A DNA stretch of 64,000 nucleotides from Cognataquiflexum nitidum (GCF_022538055.1 NZ_JAKZAM010000024.1:1-64000), one strand, 5' to 3'. Shown: positions 17,177 through 26,968, counted from the first letter of the stretch. The notes: generated by a model not told the origin, from the letters alone. Numbers and translations are program-made.

Positions 17177-18052
17177 ATGAAAATCACCCACTTCTTCTTC
17201 GCATTCCTATTCCTGAATTTTACGACCGAGGCTTTTTCACAGGAAAAACCTTTGAAAATCATCATGATTGGTGCCCATCCGGATGACTGCGATATCAAAG
17301 GAGGAGGAACCGCTGCCCTATTTGTTCAGATGGGCCATCAGGTGAAGTTCGTCTCGGTGACCAACGGAGATGCAGGGCACATGAAAGAGGGCGGCGGGAT
17401 GTTGGCAAAAAGAAGAATGGCCGAAGCAAAAGAGGCAGGCCGGAGGTTGGGAGTGACTTATGATGTGTTGGACCACCACGACGGTGAATTGCTTGCTACT
17501 TTACCTATCAGGTTGGAAATCATCCGCCTCATCCGTGATTGGGATGCAGATGTGGTCATTTCCCACCGTTCCAATGATTACCATCCGGACCACCGCTATA
17601 CTGCCATTTTGGTTCAGGATGCGGCGTACATGGTCGGTGTTCCCAATATTGCCCCTGATACACCGCCTCTGAGAAAAAATCCTGTTTTCCTTTATTTCCA
17701 GGACAATTTCCAAAAACCGTATCCATTTAAAGCAGACATAGCTGTCGACATTACGGCTGTTTTGGATAAAAAAATAGATGCGATGGATGCCCATGAATCT
17801 CAGTTTTATGAGTGGCTGCCTTGGATCGGGAATTATGCCGCAGAAATACCTACTGACAAAGGTGAAAGAAAAGCATGGTTAAAAAGCAAGCGCACCGCTG
17901 CTCCAAATGCGGCTGTCCATCAAGCTTTGAAGACTTGGTACGGAGAGTCCAAGGCCCTGCAAGCCAAGTATGCCGAAGCCTTTGAAATATGCGAATATGG
18001 TAGCCAGCCCTCCAAGGAGGAAATTAAAAGGCTTTTTCCCATGATACAATAA
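17177..18052 (+). CDS. Exported PIG-L family deacetylase
   Basis: A 291-residue LmbE/PIG-L-type N-acetyl-glucosaminide deacetylase. The metal-binding motif is H34-P-D-D37, followed by 'KGGGTAALF', and the second metal motif 'YHPDHRYT' is present downstream. A signal peptide (residues 1-21) supports the ATG at 17177 over an upstream frame start, and puts the enzyme outside the cytoplasm, where it would remove acetyl groups from amino sugars of a glycan. It leads a tight cluster with the propeller lipoprotein, sulfatase and sialidase (gaps 26 and 6 bp, then a 17-bp overlap). Confidence 0.9.
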   Translation: MKITHFFFAFLFLNFTTEAFSQEKPLKIIMIGAHPDDCDIKGGGTAALFVQMGHQVKFVSVTNGDAGHMKEGGGMLAKRRMAEAKEAGRRLGVTYDVLDHHDGELLATLPIRLEIIRLIRDWDADVVISHRSNDYHPDHRYTAILVQDAAYMVGVPNIAPDTPPLRKNPVFLYFQDNFQKPYPFKADIAVDITAVLDKKIDAMDAHESQFYEWLPWIGNYAAEIPTDKGERKAWLKSKRTAAPNAAVHQALKTWYGESKALQAKYAEAFEICEYGSQPSKEEIKRLFPMIQ

Positions 18053-18078
18053 TTTTCCAATTAACCCATTCCACTTCT

Positions 18079-19410
18079 ATGAAATCAAATGCTAAATCAC
18101 TTCTCCCCTGTCTTTTGCTAGGATCAATGATCTTTTCGGTATCCTGTAATCCCGGAAATACCGGAAAGGAGGTACTTACTGAAGAGATCGACTTCAGGGT
18201 ACCCACTTTCAAACTAATAGAAACAGACACTTTCTTCTTCAATAATTTTGTCGACTGCAATATGGCGGAAGTGTGGGTAGGGGACACGCTCAGGATTTTT
18301 CCCGGCAAATATGGTGAGGATCCTGTGTGGGGATTTGCAGAAGACCTGAAGTTTGCAAGCGGATCTAATGCCGATGAGGTCTTCAGTACACCTGCATCCG
18401 AATACATCGCCCCCAAATTGCCTGTCAATGCACCTGTCGGAGAACCGGGATTGCATGGGGCAGTGTGGTTTGAGACGGTTTATCAGGATGAAAAAGATCC
18501 GAGCGGAAGGACATTGTATGCCATCTACCACAATGAAAATTATCCTGAAACCCTCCCTTACAATGAAGCAACCGGAGAAGGATATATCGACAAGGACTGG
18601 CCCTTGGGTCTGACTGAAAGAATCACGCCTGCGGCAGTTTGTAGGATTGGGGTCATGAAATCTACTGACGGGGGATGGAGTTGGGAAAACAGAGGGCTTT
18701 TTCTCGAAGACAAGCAGCCCCGAATGATTTTGAAGCCGCACAATATTTCCAAGACCTTTGCCGGTGGAGTCGGTGACCCATCTGCTGTGGCGGTTGGGGA
18801 TTACCTGTACCTTTTTTATGGGGAATATGGATATCCTGGCACATACGATGCTGCTTCCTATGATCCCATCAAAGAATGGAGTGGGCAATGCATCAGTATC
18901 GCTAGGATCAAAATCGATGACTTAGATGATCCTCAGGGTAAAGCCAAAAGATGGGATGGAGAAGGTTTCAATGCGGATTGGGACGGAATCGGCAAGCCTG
19001 TGGCTTCCCTCCAAATTCCAATGGAAAACGGTGGCGGTCCGGCTTCCTCTCCGACTGGCGGATTTCATTGGGGACCTTCGGTCAGTTGGAATACCTACCT
19101 GGAATGTTGGGTGATGATGATGGGAAAAGTGGAAGGCCAATCCTGGGTTGGTGATGAGCTGTATATTTCATTCAATCCCCACAAGGAATTGGGAGAGGGG
19201 AATAATTCACAAGCTTGGACGAAACCTCAAAAACTCCTGGATAAACCCGGACATGTGCTTTGGTACCCTTCCCTGCAACCCCTGAATACCCCGGAGGACA
19301 TTGCCAACAAATACACGAGTCTCCGGCTAGGGAAGCAGGCAAGGTTGTTTTTCAAGTATTCTGATCTCGGGAAATACATGTCTGAATATATTGTGGAGTT
19401 TGAAAAATAA
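18079..19410 (+). CDS. Beta-propeller lipoprotein, glycosidase-like
   Basis: A 443-residue lipoprotein (lipobox 'FSVSC', Cys near residue 23). The body has the repeated Gly/Trp-rich strands of a glycosidase- or sialidase-type propeller, including one clear Asp box ('STDGGWSW') and segments such as 'GVGDPSAVAVGDYLYLFYGEYG' typical of GH43/GH117-like or sialidase-like folds. I cannot place it in a specific glycoside hydrolase family or name catalytic residues with confidence. Its position between deacetylase and sulfatase suggests it binds or cuts the same glycan. Confidence 0.7.
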   Translation: MKSNAKSLLPCLLLGSMIFSVSCNPGNTGKEVLTEEIDFRVPTFKLIETDTFFFNNFVDCNMAEVWVGDTLRIFPGKYGEDPVWGFAEDLKFASGSNADEVFSTPASEYIAPKLPVNAPVGEPGLHGAVWFETVYQDEKDPSGRTLYAIYHNENYPETLPYNEATGEGYIDKDWPLGLTERITPAAVCRIGVMKSTDGGWSWENRGLFLEDKQPRMILKPHNISKTFAGGVGDPSAVAVGDYLYLFYGEYGYPGTYDAASYDPIKEWSGQCISIARIKIDDLDDPQGKAKRWDGEGFNADWDGIGKPVASLQIPMENGGGPASSPTGGFHWGPSVSWNTYLECWVMMMGKVEGQSWVGDELYISFNPHKELGEGNNSQAWTKPQKLLDKPGHVLWYPSLQPLNTPEDIANKYTSLRLGKQARLFFKYSDLGKYMSEYIVEFEK

Positions 19411-19416
19411 GCCAAA

Positions 19417-20889
19417 ATGCCATATACCAAATCGAAGATATCTTTTGTATTAATTTTATTATTAACCACATCATTGGCCGGATATCCTCAATCCAAAAAA
19501 CCGAATATCCTTTTTCTATTTGCAGATGACCAGCGGGCGGATGCCCTTGGCATCAGTGGCAATTCCTATATCCATACTCCTAACATTGACCAATTGGCAA
19601 GGGAAGGAAGTCGATTTACCAACGCCTATGTAATGGGGGGACACCACGGTGCGATCTGCGCCCCAAGCCGGGCGATGCTCTTGAGTGGAAAGAGTCTTTT
19701 TCAAGTTTATGACCGGCTCAATGGGGTCAATACCATGCCGATGGATTTTTCAAAAGCAGGCTATACAACATTTGGTACCGGCAAATGGCACAATGAAAAA
19801 GAGGCCTTTGAGGCAACTTTTCAGCAAGCCAAAAATGTCTATCTGGGCGGTATGGCAGACCATTATGCCATTGCGCTTAGGGACTTTGATGAAAACGGGA
19901 AACTGGGAGATCCTCAAATCAAAGGATTTTCCACGGAGGTTTTTACAGAGGGAGCCATTGAATTCATCCAAAACCATTCAAAAACCGATGCCGGGAAGCC
20001 TTTCTTTTGCTATGTAGCCTTCACAGTCCCCCACGATCCCTATTCGCCTGCCCCGAAATTTATCCACTATTATCCTGACGGAAGCCTGCCACTTCCGGGT
20101 AATTATATGGGACTTCACCCTTTTCAGTTTGATCAATTGAACGTCCGTGATGAAAACCTGACTGGCTGGCCACGAAAGCCTGAAGTGATTCAGATGATTC
20201 TCTCTGACTATTATGGATTGATCACCCACTTGGATCAGCAGATCGGGAAAATTATTTCCGTTTTGAAAGAAAATGGGCAATACGATAACACGATCATCGT
20301 CTATGCTGCTGACAATGGTCTGGCAGCCGGAAGCCACGGCCTGCTTGGAAAGCAAAACCTGTACGAGCACAGTACCAAAGTCCCCCTGATCATCAAAGGA
20401 CCCGGCGTACCCGAAGAAAAGGAATTTGATGCGCTTACGTATCTGTTTGATTTATATCCTACTTTGTCTAACCTTGCAGGATTGCCAAATCCCAAGGGAG
20501 TCACAGGCAAAAGTTTGGTTCCGATTCTTCAGGGAAAGGAAACCCAAGTCAGAGGGTCACTTTTTACAGCATACAGAAATACGGTTCGGGCTGTTAGGGA
20601 AGGAGAATGGAAGCTGATCCGCTACCCTGAGCGAGATTATACACAGTTATTTAATTTGAAAAGAGATCCTCTGGAGTTAAATAATCTGGCGTATAAGGAT
20701 GATTATATAGAAAAGAGAGAAGAACTTTTGGAGCTGATGAAACTTTGGCAAAAGGAAACCAATGATACCACTGCATTAACAGCCAAAGTCATCAAGCCTA
20801 TGGAATACGATCATAAATCAATCTTAAGGCAACCAGACCAATGGCAGCCTGATTATACTTTAAAGCGCTATTTTGAAAAAAATTATTAA
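19417..20889 (+). CDS. Sulfatase (type I, Cys-type active site)
   Basis: A 490-residue sulfatase with an N-terminal signal peptide (about residues 1-25). The signature C81-A-P-S-R85 is the site where Cys is converted to formylglycine. Metal ligands are seen at D37-D38 ('LFADDQRAD') and in 'YAADNGLAAGSHG', and the catalytic Lys region follows in 'GLLGKQNLYEHSTK'. It would hydrolyse sulfate esters of a sugar in the periplasm. No maturase gene lies in the window. It starts 6 bp after the propeller lipoprotein gene and overlaps the sialidase by 17 bp. Confidence 0.93.
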   Translation: MPYTKSKISFVLILLLTTSLAGYPQSKKPNILFLFADDQRADALGISGNSYIHTPNIDQLAREGSRFTNAYVMGGHHGAICAPSRAMLLSGKSLFQVYDRLNGVNTMPMDFSKAGYTTFGTGKWHNEKEAFEATFQQAKNVYLGGMADHYAIALRDFDENGKLGDPQIKGFSTEVFTEGAIEFIQNHSKTDAGKPFFCYVAFTVPHDPYSPAPKFIHYYPDGSLPLPGNYMGLHPFQFDQLNVRDENLTGWPRKPEVIQMILSDYYGLITHLDQQIGKIISVLKENGQYDNTIIVYAADNGLAAGSHGLLGKQNLYEHSTKVPLIIKGPGVPEEKEFDALTYLFDLYPTLSNLAGLPNPKGVTGKSLVPILQGKETQVRGSLFTAYRNTVRAVREGEWKLIRYPERDYTQLFNLKRDPLELNNLAYKDDYIEKREELLELMKLWQKETNDTTALTAKVIKPMEYDHKSILRQPDQWQPDYTLKRYFEKNY

Positions 20890-22060
20890 AACTAACCGAA
20901 CAGGACTATTTGTATCCCTTCTATTTGTTGGGATTTGGAGTCAAGTATTCTCTCAAGAAACCATTGTTTTTGAGGGAGGGAAAGAAGGTCACAAAATCTA
21001 TAGAATCCCCGCTATTATTGACTTACCCAACGGGGATTTTTTGGCTTTTGCCGAAGGCCGGGTCAATGGTTCTGATGATTTTGGTGATGTCAATCTGGTA
21101 TTGAAAAGGAGTGAAGATGAAGGAAAGACCTGGTCAGCACTCCAAATGCTGGTGGATTATGACAAATTGCAGGCAGGAAATCCCGCGCCTGTGGTGGATT
21201 TACATGATCCTGCTTATCCTGATGGAGTGGTTTATCTTTTTTACAACACCGGAAACAACCATGAATATGATATCCGCATGAACAGGGGAGTAAGGGAAGT
21301 GTGGATGATGAAATCTTTGGACTTGGGAAGAAGTTGGCAAGAGCCTGTCAATATCACAGGGCAAGTTCACCGACCAAACAATCCTGCATTCAATGCCGCC
21401 TATGATTCCAATGAAGATTGGAGGCACTACGCCAATACGCCCGGGCATGCGTTTCAGTTTCAAAAAGGGAAATACAAAGGCAGGATTTACGTCGCCGCCA
21501 ACCATTCAATAGGACCGCCGCAGGAGGATTTTATGGAATACCGGGCACATGGATTTTTCTCGGATGACCATGGCAAGACATTCCAATTGTCTGAGTCCAT
21601 AGAAATTCCCGGTTCGAATGAGGCTATTGCCGCGGAACTTTCAGGCGACAGGATGATCATGAGCGTCAGAAATCAACGGGGCGATATCAGAAGCAGAATT
21701 TTGGCCTATTCCTCCGATGGCGGCAAAACCTGGGATGAAGCCTATTTCGAAGAAGCGCTTCCCGATCCTGTCTGTCAAGGTTCCATTCTTCCGTTAGGTG
21801 AAATAAATGGAAAAACCATTTTGGCCCATTCCAATGCTTCAGATACCAAAAATAGGAATAACCTTACGCTCAAGGTCAGTTTTGACGAAGGGAAAACCTG
21901 GGAAAAATCAATAGTAATTGACCGAACCGATGATCCAAATAAGCAAGCTTGGACTGCTTACAGTGATTTGGTCAGGGTGAATGATCAGACTGTAGGAGTA
22001 CTTTACGAGCAGGATAATTACACAAAAATTATTTTCAAAAAGATTAACTGGAAGGATTGA
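20873..22060 (+). CDS. Exported sialidase (GH33-like)
   Basis: A 395-residue exo-sialidase-like propeller enzyme. The 'YRIP' motif (residues 43-46) carries the first Arg of the carboxylate-binding triad, and five Asp boxes follow: SEDEGKTW (from residue 80), SLDLGRSW, SDDHGKTF, SSDGGKTW and SFDEGKTW. 'EAIAAELSGDRMIMSVRN' holds a second Arg, and 'GVLYEQDNY' the nucleophilic Tyr/Glu pair. The start is TTG at 20873, inside the sulfatase gene; it is the only start that gives the complete signal peptide (residues 1-28). It releases terminal sialic acid or a related sugar. No nan catabolic genes are nearby. Confidence 0.9.
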   Translation: MKKIIKTNRTGLFVSLLFVGIWSQVFSQETIVFEGGKEGHKIYRIPAIIDLPNGDFLAFAEGRVNGSDDFGDVNLVLKRSEDEGKTWSALQMLVDYDKLQAGNPAPVVDLHDPAYPDGVVYLFYNTGNNHEYDIRMNRGVREVWMMKSLDLGRSWQEPVNITGQVHRPNNPAFNAAYDSNEDWRHYANTPGHAFQFQKGKYKGRIYVAANHSIGPPQEDFMEYRAHGFFSDDHGKTFQLSESIEIPGSNEAIAAELSGDRMIMSVRNQRGDIRSRILAYSSDGGKTWDEAYFEEALPDPVCQGSILPLGEINGKTILAHSNASDTKNRNNLTLKVSFDEGKTWEKSIVIDRTDDPNKQAWTAYSDLVRVNDQTVGVLYEQDNYTKIIFKKINWKD

Positions 22061-22127
22061 ATTTAAAGTCCTTTCTGGCAAAATTTGGCCTAATTGATAA
22101 TTGCTATAAATTTTAAAACCCCAAAAC

Positions 22128-22601
22128 ATGAATACCCGAATCCAAGAATTGGTAGAAAAGTTACACCTCAAGGCACATCCTGAGGGAGGCTATTATTCCG
22201 AAACATACCGATCAGATTTAGAAGCTGCAGGTGTTGAGCGTTCTTTGGCAACCTGTACTTACTTTTTGATGACTTCTGATAATATCTCCAAATTCCACAG
22301 CATTGCAGGGGATGAGATTTGGTTTTACCATGAAGGCAGTCCCCTTACGGTGCATATACTTTCTGAAAAGGGTTATGAAAAACTCCTGGTAGGCCCACTT
22401 GATAATGAAGGCCACCGTCCTCAGCAATTGGTTCCTCCGGGAGTGATTTTCGGATCGACAGTTGAGCAGCCGGATTCTTATTCCCTTGTTTCCTGTATGG
22501 TCGCTCCGGGCTTTGATTTTCGGGATTTTAGGTTGTACAGTGCAGACGAACTCCTAGCCAAATGGCCGGAAGCAAAGGAGATTATTGGAAGGTTGACATG
22601 A
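22128..22601 (+). CDS. Cupin-superfamily protein (DUF985 / cupin_5)
   Basis: A 157-residue small cytoplasmic cupin. 'LKAHPEGGYYSETYRS' near the start, 'STAGDEIWFYHEGSPL'-type metal-site strands (residues about 60-75) and 'FGSTVEQPDSYSLVSCMVAPGF' are the hallmarks of the DUF985 family. Family members are usually of unknown function, with some links to sugar epimerase-like activity. It follows the sialidase gene by 67 bp and may be co-transcribed. Confidence 0.88.
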   Translation: MNTRIQELVEKLHLKAHPEGGYYSETYRSDLEAAGVERSLATCTYFLMTSDNISKFHSIAGDEIWFYHEGSPLTVHILSEKGYEKLLVGPLDNEGHRPQQLVPPGVIFGSTVEQPDSYSLVSCMVAPGFDFRDFRLYSADELLAKWPEAKEIIGRLT

Positions 22602-22722
22602 GATTAAATGAAAAGTCATCCACTCCTTCCACATAATTTCTTGGTATTAAATTGATAATGCTCATTTTTTAAGACAAATTATAATCGCTTTAATTTTGAG
22701 CAATAAAAAAAAGCTAGGCTGT

Positions 22723-23601
22723 ATGATCCCGAAAATATCTTACTTCAAATTGAAAACTTTTGGCATTGTTCTCATAGCATTGGTTATCAATAGCGTGTTT
22801 GTATTTGACTCATTCTCTCAAACCACACCTTTCCCAAAAATCGGCGCCTGTGCCGGATATAAGGATGGGGAAGTTTTAGCCAAAGCAGGGTTCTCCTTTA
22901 TCGAAGAAAATGTGCAGTCTTTTCTTGTTCCGACCAAAAGTGAGGAAGAGTTTGACTTGATTTTGCAAGCTTCCAAATCATCTCCTTTACCCATCGAGGC
23001 ATTTATCATTTTCCTTCTGGGGAGCTTAAAAAGTGTGGGCCCCAATGCCGTTCATGGAGATATTTTGGACTATGCAGAGGTTGTTTTTCGCCGTGCCAAT
23101 AAAGCAGGAGGTAAGTTGGTGGTCTTTGGAAGCAGCGGTTCAAGGTCTGTTCCTGATGGGTTTTCGAAAGAAGAAGCTACAAAGCAAATGATAGCTTTAG
23201 GAAAACTCCTCGGACCCATCGCCGCCAAGTATGATATCACTGTTGTGCTTGAATCACTCAATACCAAAGAATGTAATTTTATCAACAGCCTCAGTGAAGC
23301 CGGGGAGATCGTCAAAGCCGTCAACCACCCCAATTACAGGTTGCTAGCGGACATCTACCACATGAAAATGGAGGGCGAAGGACCCGAAAGCATCCTGAAT
23401 TACGGCCATCTCATCAAGCATGTCCATGTGGCAGAGAAAGAGGGAAGGGCTGTTCCCGGAACACATGGAGAAGATTTAAGTTTGTATTATCAGGCTTTGA
23501 AATTGTCGGGTTATGAGGGTTCGGTCTCTTTGGAAAGTCGATGGGAAAACATGGGAAATCAGGCGGCCAAAGCCATTGAAACGATAAAAAAGCAATGGTA
23601 A
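22723..23601 (+). CDS. Exported sugar phosphate isomerase/epimerase-like TIM barrel
   Basis: A 292-residue TIM-barrel protein of the AP endonuclease 2 / xylose isomerase family. An N-terminal hydrophobic stretch (residues about 10-32, ending 'DSFSQ') is a signal peptide; an alternative TTG start at 22696 would add nine residues. Barrel strands with probable metal ligands are 'ITVVLESLNTKEC', 'YRLLADIYHMKMEGEG', 'KHVHVAEKEGR' and 'GSVSLESRW'. It probably isomerises or epimerises a sugar released by the upstream sulfatase/sialidase cluster. Confidence 0.85.
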   Translation: MIPKISYFKLKTFGIVLIALVINSVFVFDSFSQTTPFPKIGACAGYKDGEVLAKAGFSFIEENVQSFLVPTKSEEEFDLILQASKSSPLPIEAFIIFLLGSLKSVGPNAVHGDILDYAEVVFRRANKAGGKLVVFGSSGSRSVPDGFSKEEATKQMIALGKLLGPIAAKYDITVVLESLNTKECNFINSLSEAGEIVKAVNHPNYRLLADIYHMKMEGEGPESILNYGHLIKHVHVAEKEGRAVPGTHGEDLSLYYQALKLSGYEGSVSLESRWENMGNQAAKAIETIKKQW

Positions 23602-23622
23602 TTTTTTTGGTTTTAAGTAAGA

Positions 23623-25461
23623 TTATTTTGCTTGATGGTATTGGTTGATCAAGGCCATGATTTTGTGGAATACTTCGGTGTTTTCATACACTCCTCTGAA
23701 TTCCCCTGAATGTGCCCCATAGGTAAATATCGGTACCATAATCCCGGTGTGGTCATCGCTGTAAAAAGCCATTTCAACTTCATTTTCAGAAACTTTTCCC
23801 TGTGGCAAACTCAATCCGGCAGTTTCGTGGTCCGCGGTGATGATCAAAAGCGTATTTGGGTTTTGGTCGACATATTGGATCATCCAACCCACTGCCTCAT
23901 CAAAGTCCAATAATTCGGTGACAACAGTATTACCGCTATTAGCATGTCCGCCCGAGTCAATCATCGCCGCTTCCACCATCAGAAAAAACGGTGATTTTTT
24001 CGATTCCAAAAAGCTGATAGCGTTTTTACTGCTTTGCAGGAGGTAATCTTCTCTGCCTTTGGCCATGGTAGGCATCCCGCTATTTGAGGCAAAATACCCC
24101 ACTTTGTCCGCAAGGGAATTCGCGATTTCTCCTATACTCTTCATCATGGAAAAGCCGTTTTCTTCCAATTCCTTCAGCCTGTCAGTCCCAAATTGGGTAA
24201 AATCCCTTTTGCCTCCTCCGATAAAAAGCTCGAGTTTGCTGAGAGGCAGGAATCGGGCAATTTCATCTATGTCGTCTCTTTCGGCATGATGGGCATAAAA
24301 GGATGCGGGAGTTGCCCCAGTAAGGTTGTCCGTAGTGATGATTCCACTATGGAAACCATAAGAATCGAGGATTTCGGTAATATTTTGAAGTGCCTTTCCA
24401 TCTGTTCCTTTACCCAAAGCCCGGTTATTGGTTTTTTGTCCGGTGGCATAGGCTGTCGCACCTGCTGCCGAATCGGTGGTAAAATCATCCGCTGCCTGGG
24501 TTTTGACCAGCCCAATGTTTTTAAGTTGCGTGAGGTTCAATTGGTTTCCATTGGCAAACATCCCAGCCGAAATCTGCGCCAATCCATTTCCGTCTCCGAT
24601 CATCAAAATAACCCTGTCAATTTTGTTTTCTTTTCCATCATGGTCGAATTCAGGTTCATAGATCTCGTGGATTTTTGTACCCACAAAGATGTTGTTTTCC
24701 AGATTTTTGAGATACTGATTTGCCTCATAAGGTTGGTCGGTGTTGATGTAATCTATCCCAAGGTCTGCAAAAGCTTTCCATGCTGACTTGCTATCGGGAG
24801 AGGCCCAAAATCTGACCGGCTTGTCAAAAGCGTGTACTTTGGAAATATAGGATTCCAATGAATCCCTTTCGGATTGGACAATTCGGCCTTTGCCATTCCA
24901 GACTGAAAATTGCCTAAAACTCAGACTGACCATGCCGATTTTTTCCCAAGGGAGGTCATGGGTGAGCACTTTGTTTTGGTAGTCAAAAAATACGTAAGAC
25001 GGAAAGTTTTTGTAATCTTTGGGTTTGGGCCGATTGCCAGAAATAATCAGCTTTAGGCCTGTCGGATTTTGGTCTGAAAAGAGCAACGCTTCAAATTCGG
25101 AGGCATCTTTTACGATTTGATCCAAGGTAGTATAAGCCTCAGTTTTGCAATCAATCAACAAATGAAAGTCAAAGGCATCTATCATCCCAAGTGTTTTGGC
25201 CTTTTGGATAGGTTGTAGATACAGGGACATCAAAGTACGTTCAGGTCGGATACTTTCTGCTTCGTGTGCAACCATCAAACCTCCATTACTCAATATCACA
25301 TCCACTTCGATCGATGCACATCCTGCCCCAAAAGCATCCCAAAATGGCACTGTTCTCAGGTAATCATTGTGGGAGTGGAGTTTGTAGGTGGGGAGCTCCT
25401 GCCCACCTGCAAGCAAGGTCAAGAAAGTCGAGGAGAGGAGGAGGAAAAGTATTTTTTTCAT
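23623..25461 (-). CDS. Fusion of GDPD/PI-PLC-like barrel and alkaline phosphatase
   Basis: A 612-residue exported protein with a signal peptide at residues 1-21. Residues about 25-255 are a glycerophosphodiester phosphodiesterase-like TIM barrel ('KLHSHNDYLRTVPFWDA', 'ASIEVDV'). Residues about 275-605 are alkaline phosphatase: metal site 'ILMIGDGNG', nucleophile Ser331 in 'TTDSAAGATAYATG', then 'EAAMIDSGGHA' and 'IITADHETAG'. The two activities would run in series, splitting a phosphodiester and then freeing phosphate. I chose the ATG at 25461, which puts the signal peptide at the N-terminus. Convergent with the TIM-barrel gene and divergent from the PI-PLC gene. Confidence 0.9.
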   Translation of the reverse strand: MKKILFLLLSSTFLTLLAGGQELPTYKLHSHNDYLRTVPFWDAFGAGCASIEVDVILSNGGLMVAHEAESIRPERTLMSLYLQPIQKAKTLGMIDAFDFHLLIDCKTEAYTTLDQIVKDASEFEALLFSDQNPTGLKLIISGNRPKPKDYKNFPSYVFFDYQNKVLTHDLPWEKIGMVSLSFRQFSVWNGKGRIVQSERDSLESYISKVHAFDKPVRFWASPDSKSAWKAFADLGIDYINTDQPYEANQYLKNLENNIFVGTKIHEIYEPEFDHDGKENKIDRVILMIGDGNGLAQISAGMFANGNQLNLTQLKNIGLVKTQAADDFTTDSAAGATAYATGQKTNNRALGKGTDGKALQNITEILDSYGFHSGIITTDNLTGATPASFYAHHAERDDIDEIARFLPLSKLELFIGGGKRDFTQFGTDRLKELEENGFSMMKSIGEIANSLADKVGYFASNSGMPTMAKGREDYLLQSSKNAISFLESKKSPFFLMVEAAMIDSGGHANSGNTVVTELLDFDEAVGWMIQYVDQNPNTLLIITADHETAGLSLPQGKVSENEVEMAFYSDDHTGIMVPIFTYGAHSGEFRGVYENTEVFHKIMALINQYHQAK

Positions 25462-25605
25462 CTTCAAAAGTAAGCAGGGCAATTGAGCGGATTGTCCTGA
25501 TGGATCACCTTATTGGGTGATTTAACAAAAACATAAACCAAAGTACCTTTTTAGATAACAATACTAGTGATCAAGTTTCCTTAGCAAAAATGTATTTTCC
25601 CAGCC

Positions 25606-25680
25606 CGTCACTCTGAGTAAAACGAAGAGTCTCTTTTATTTCGAGATCTTTCATCCTCGTACCTCGGATTCAAGATGACG
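25606..25680. repeat. Imperfect inverted repeat in a 439-bp divergent gap
   Basis: CGTCACTCTGAGT near 25606 pairs imperfectly with ATTCAAGATGACG near 25668-25680, enclosing a pyrimidine-rich arm (GAGTCTCTTTTATTTCGAGA). Such CGTCATTCTGA-type degenerate hairpins are common intergenic repeats in Bacteroidota. The surrounding gap 25462-25900 must hold the promoters of both divergent phosphoesterase units, but I cannot single them out. Confidence 0.5.
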
Positions 25681-25900
25681 CAAAATTTTTCATCATGCCC
25701 CTTTTTGAACATTTCAAAATGTTAAGGACTTGGAATGACTTTTTATTTCATATCAAAACAGCGGATTCAGGCTTGAATTCAGAAATTTATTTGGCCGCAT
25801 AAGCTATATATCAAAAGGAAAGTTAACAATAAGTTTATGTTCCAAGCCTCGTCAAAATTCTAAAAAGCCCCATCTTGTCTATTCAAAACTTATTGCATTG

Positions 25901-26968
25901 ATGAAAAAGTTAAGATTGATCACGCTTGTTTTATTCTTTTTGGCATTTGTCTTTGTATCCAAAGCACAAAATCTCAGGTTGAATCAAACCCAAGTTATCG
26001 GAAGCCACAACTCGTACAAAAGTGCGATGCCTGCCCCGATTTTGGATTATTTACAAAAAATAAATCCTGCTGCTGCGAAAAGTTTGGAATACGAGCACCT
26101 GCCACTTTCTGAGCAATTGGATCTGGGACTTCGTAATCTGGAATTGGATGTATTTCATGATCCAATCGGTGGAAAATATGCCAAACCAAAGTCGCTTGCC
26201 ATGCTTCCGGAAGGAACTGTTTTTGACTCCAAAAAGGAGCTCTTGGAACCTGGGTTGAAGCTTTTTCACATTCAGGATTTGGATGTGCAATCCCATCACC
26301 TACTTTTCAAAAATGCACTTTTAGAACTTAAAAACTGGAGCGACCAAAATCCTGATCACCATCCCGTATTTGTGCTGATCAATGCAAAAGACGGACAAGT
26401 TCCGATGACGGTCAGCCCGCTTTCATTTACAGGGACAGCTTTGGACAGCATCGATTTGGAAGTAAGGACTTACCTAGGAATGGATTATTTGATCACTCCG
26501 GATCAAGTTCGTGGTAATTTCGAGTCGCTGGAAAAGGGAGTTTTGGCAGGAAACTGGCCGGAAATTCATGCTGTAAGAGGCAAGTTCCTTTTTGTGCTGG
26601 ATGAAAGTGAGCAGAAAATCCGACGTTACCTTACCGAAAAGCCTGAACTCAAAAACGCTGTACTCTTCGTCAATCTGAAAGAAGGAAACCCTGAAGCCGG
26701 ATTCAGAATCATCAATGATCCTGTTGCCAACGAAACCTACATTCGGGATTTGGTGAGAAAAGGATATATCATCCGAACCCGGGCAGACTCTGATACCAAA
26801 GAGGCACGATCAGGAGACTATATCAAATTTGAAAAAGCGAAAGCTTCAGGAGCACAAGTGATTTCTACTGATTACTACCTTCCTTCGACCCTCTTTCCAT
26901 CTGACTATACAGTGAGTTTTGATGGCAAAATCTTTGAGCGACCTAATCCTATTCTGAATTTAAAGTGA
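25901..26968 (+). CDS. Ca2+-dependent phosphoinositide-specific phospholipase C-like protein
   Basis: A 355-residue exported enzyme (signal peptide residues 1-23, ending 'VSKAQ'). 'QVIGSHNSYK' carries the first catalytic His and 'GLRNLELDVFHDP' the Glu/Asp/His metal-binding set of the PI-PLC C1-like family; 'HPVFVLINAKDG' is the next barrel strand. It should cleave the phosphodiester of phosphatidylinositol-type or other glycerophospho compounds. The start is the ATG at 25901, one codon after a TTG. Its stop overlaps the next gene's GTG start. Confidence 0.88.
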   Translation: MKKLRLITLVLFFLAFVFVSKAQNLRLNQTQVIGSHNSYKSAMPAPILDYLQKINPAAAKSLEYEHLPLSEQLDLGLRNLELDVFHDPIGGKYAKPKSLAMLPEGTVFDSKKELLEPGLKLFHIQDLDVQSHHLLFKNALLELKNWSDQNPDHHPVFVLINAKDGQVPMTVSPLSFTGTALDSIDLEVRTYLGMDYLITPDQVRGNFESLEKGVLAGNWPEIHAVRGKFLFVLDESEQKIRRYLTEKPELKNAVLFVNLKEGNPEAGFRIINDPVANETYIRDLVRKGYIIRTRADSDTKEARSGDYIKFEKAKASGAQVISTDYYLPSTLFPSDYTVSFDGKIFERPNPILNLK

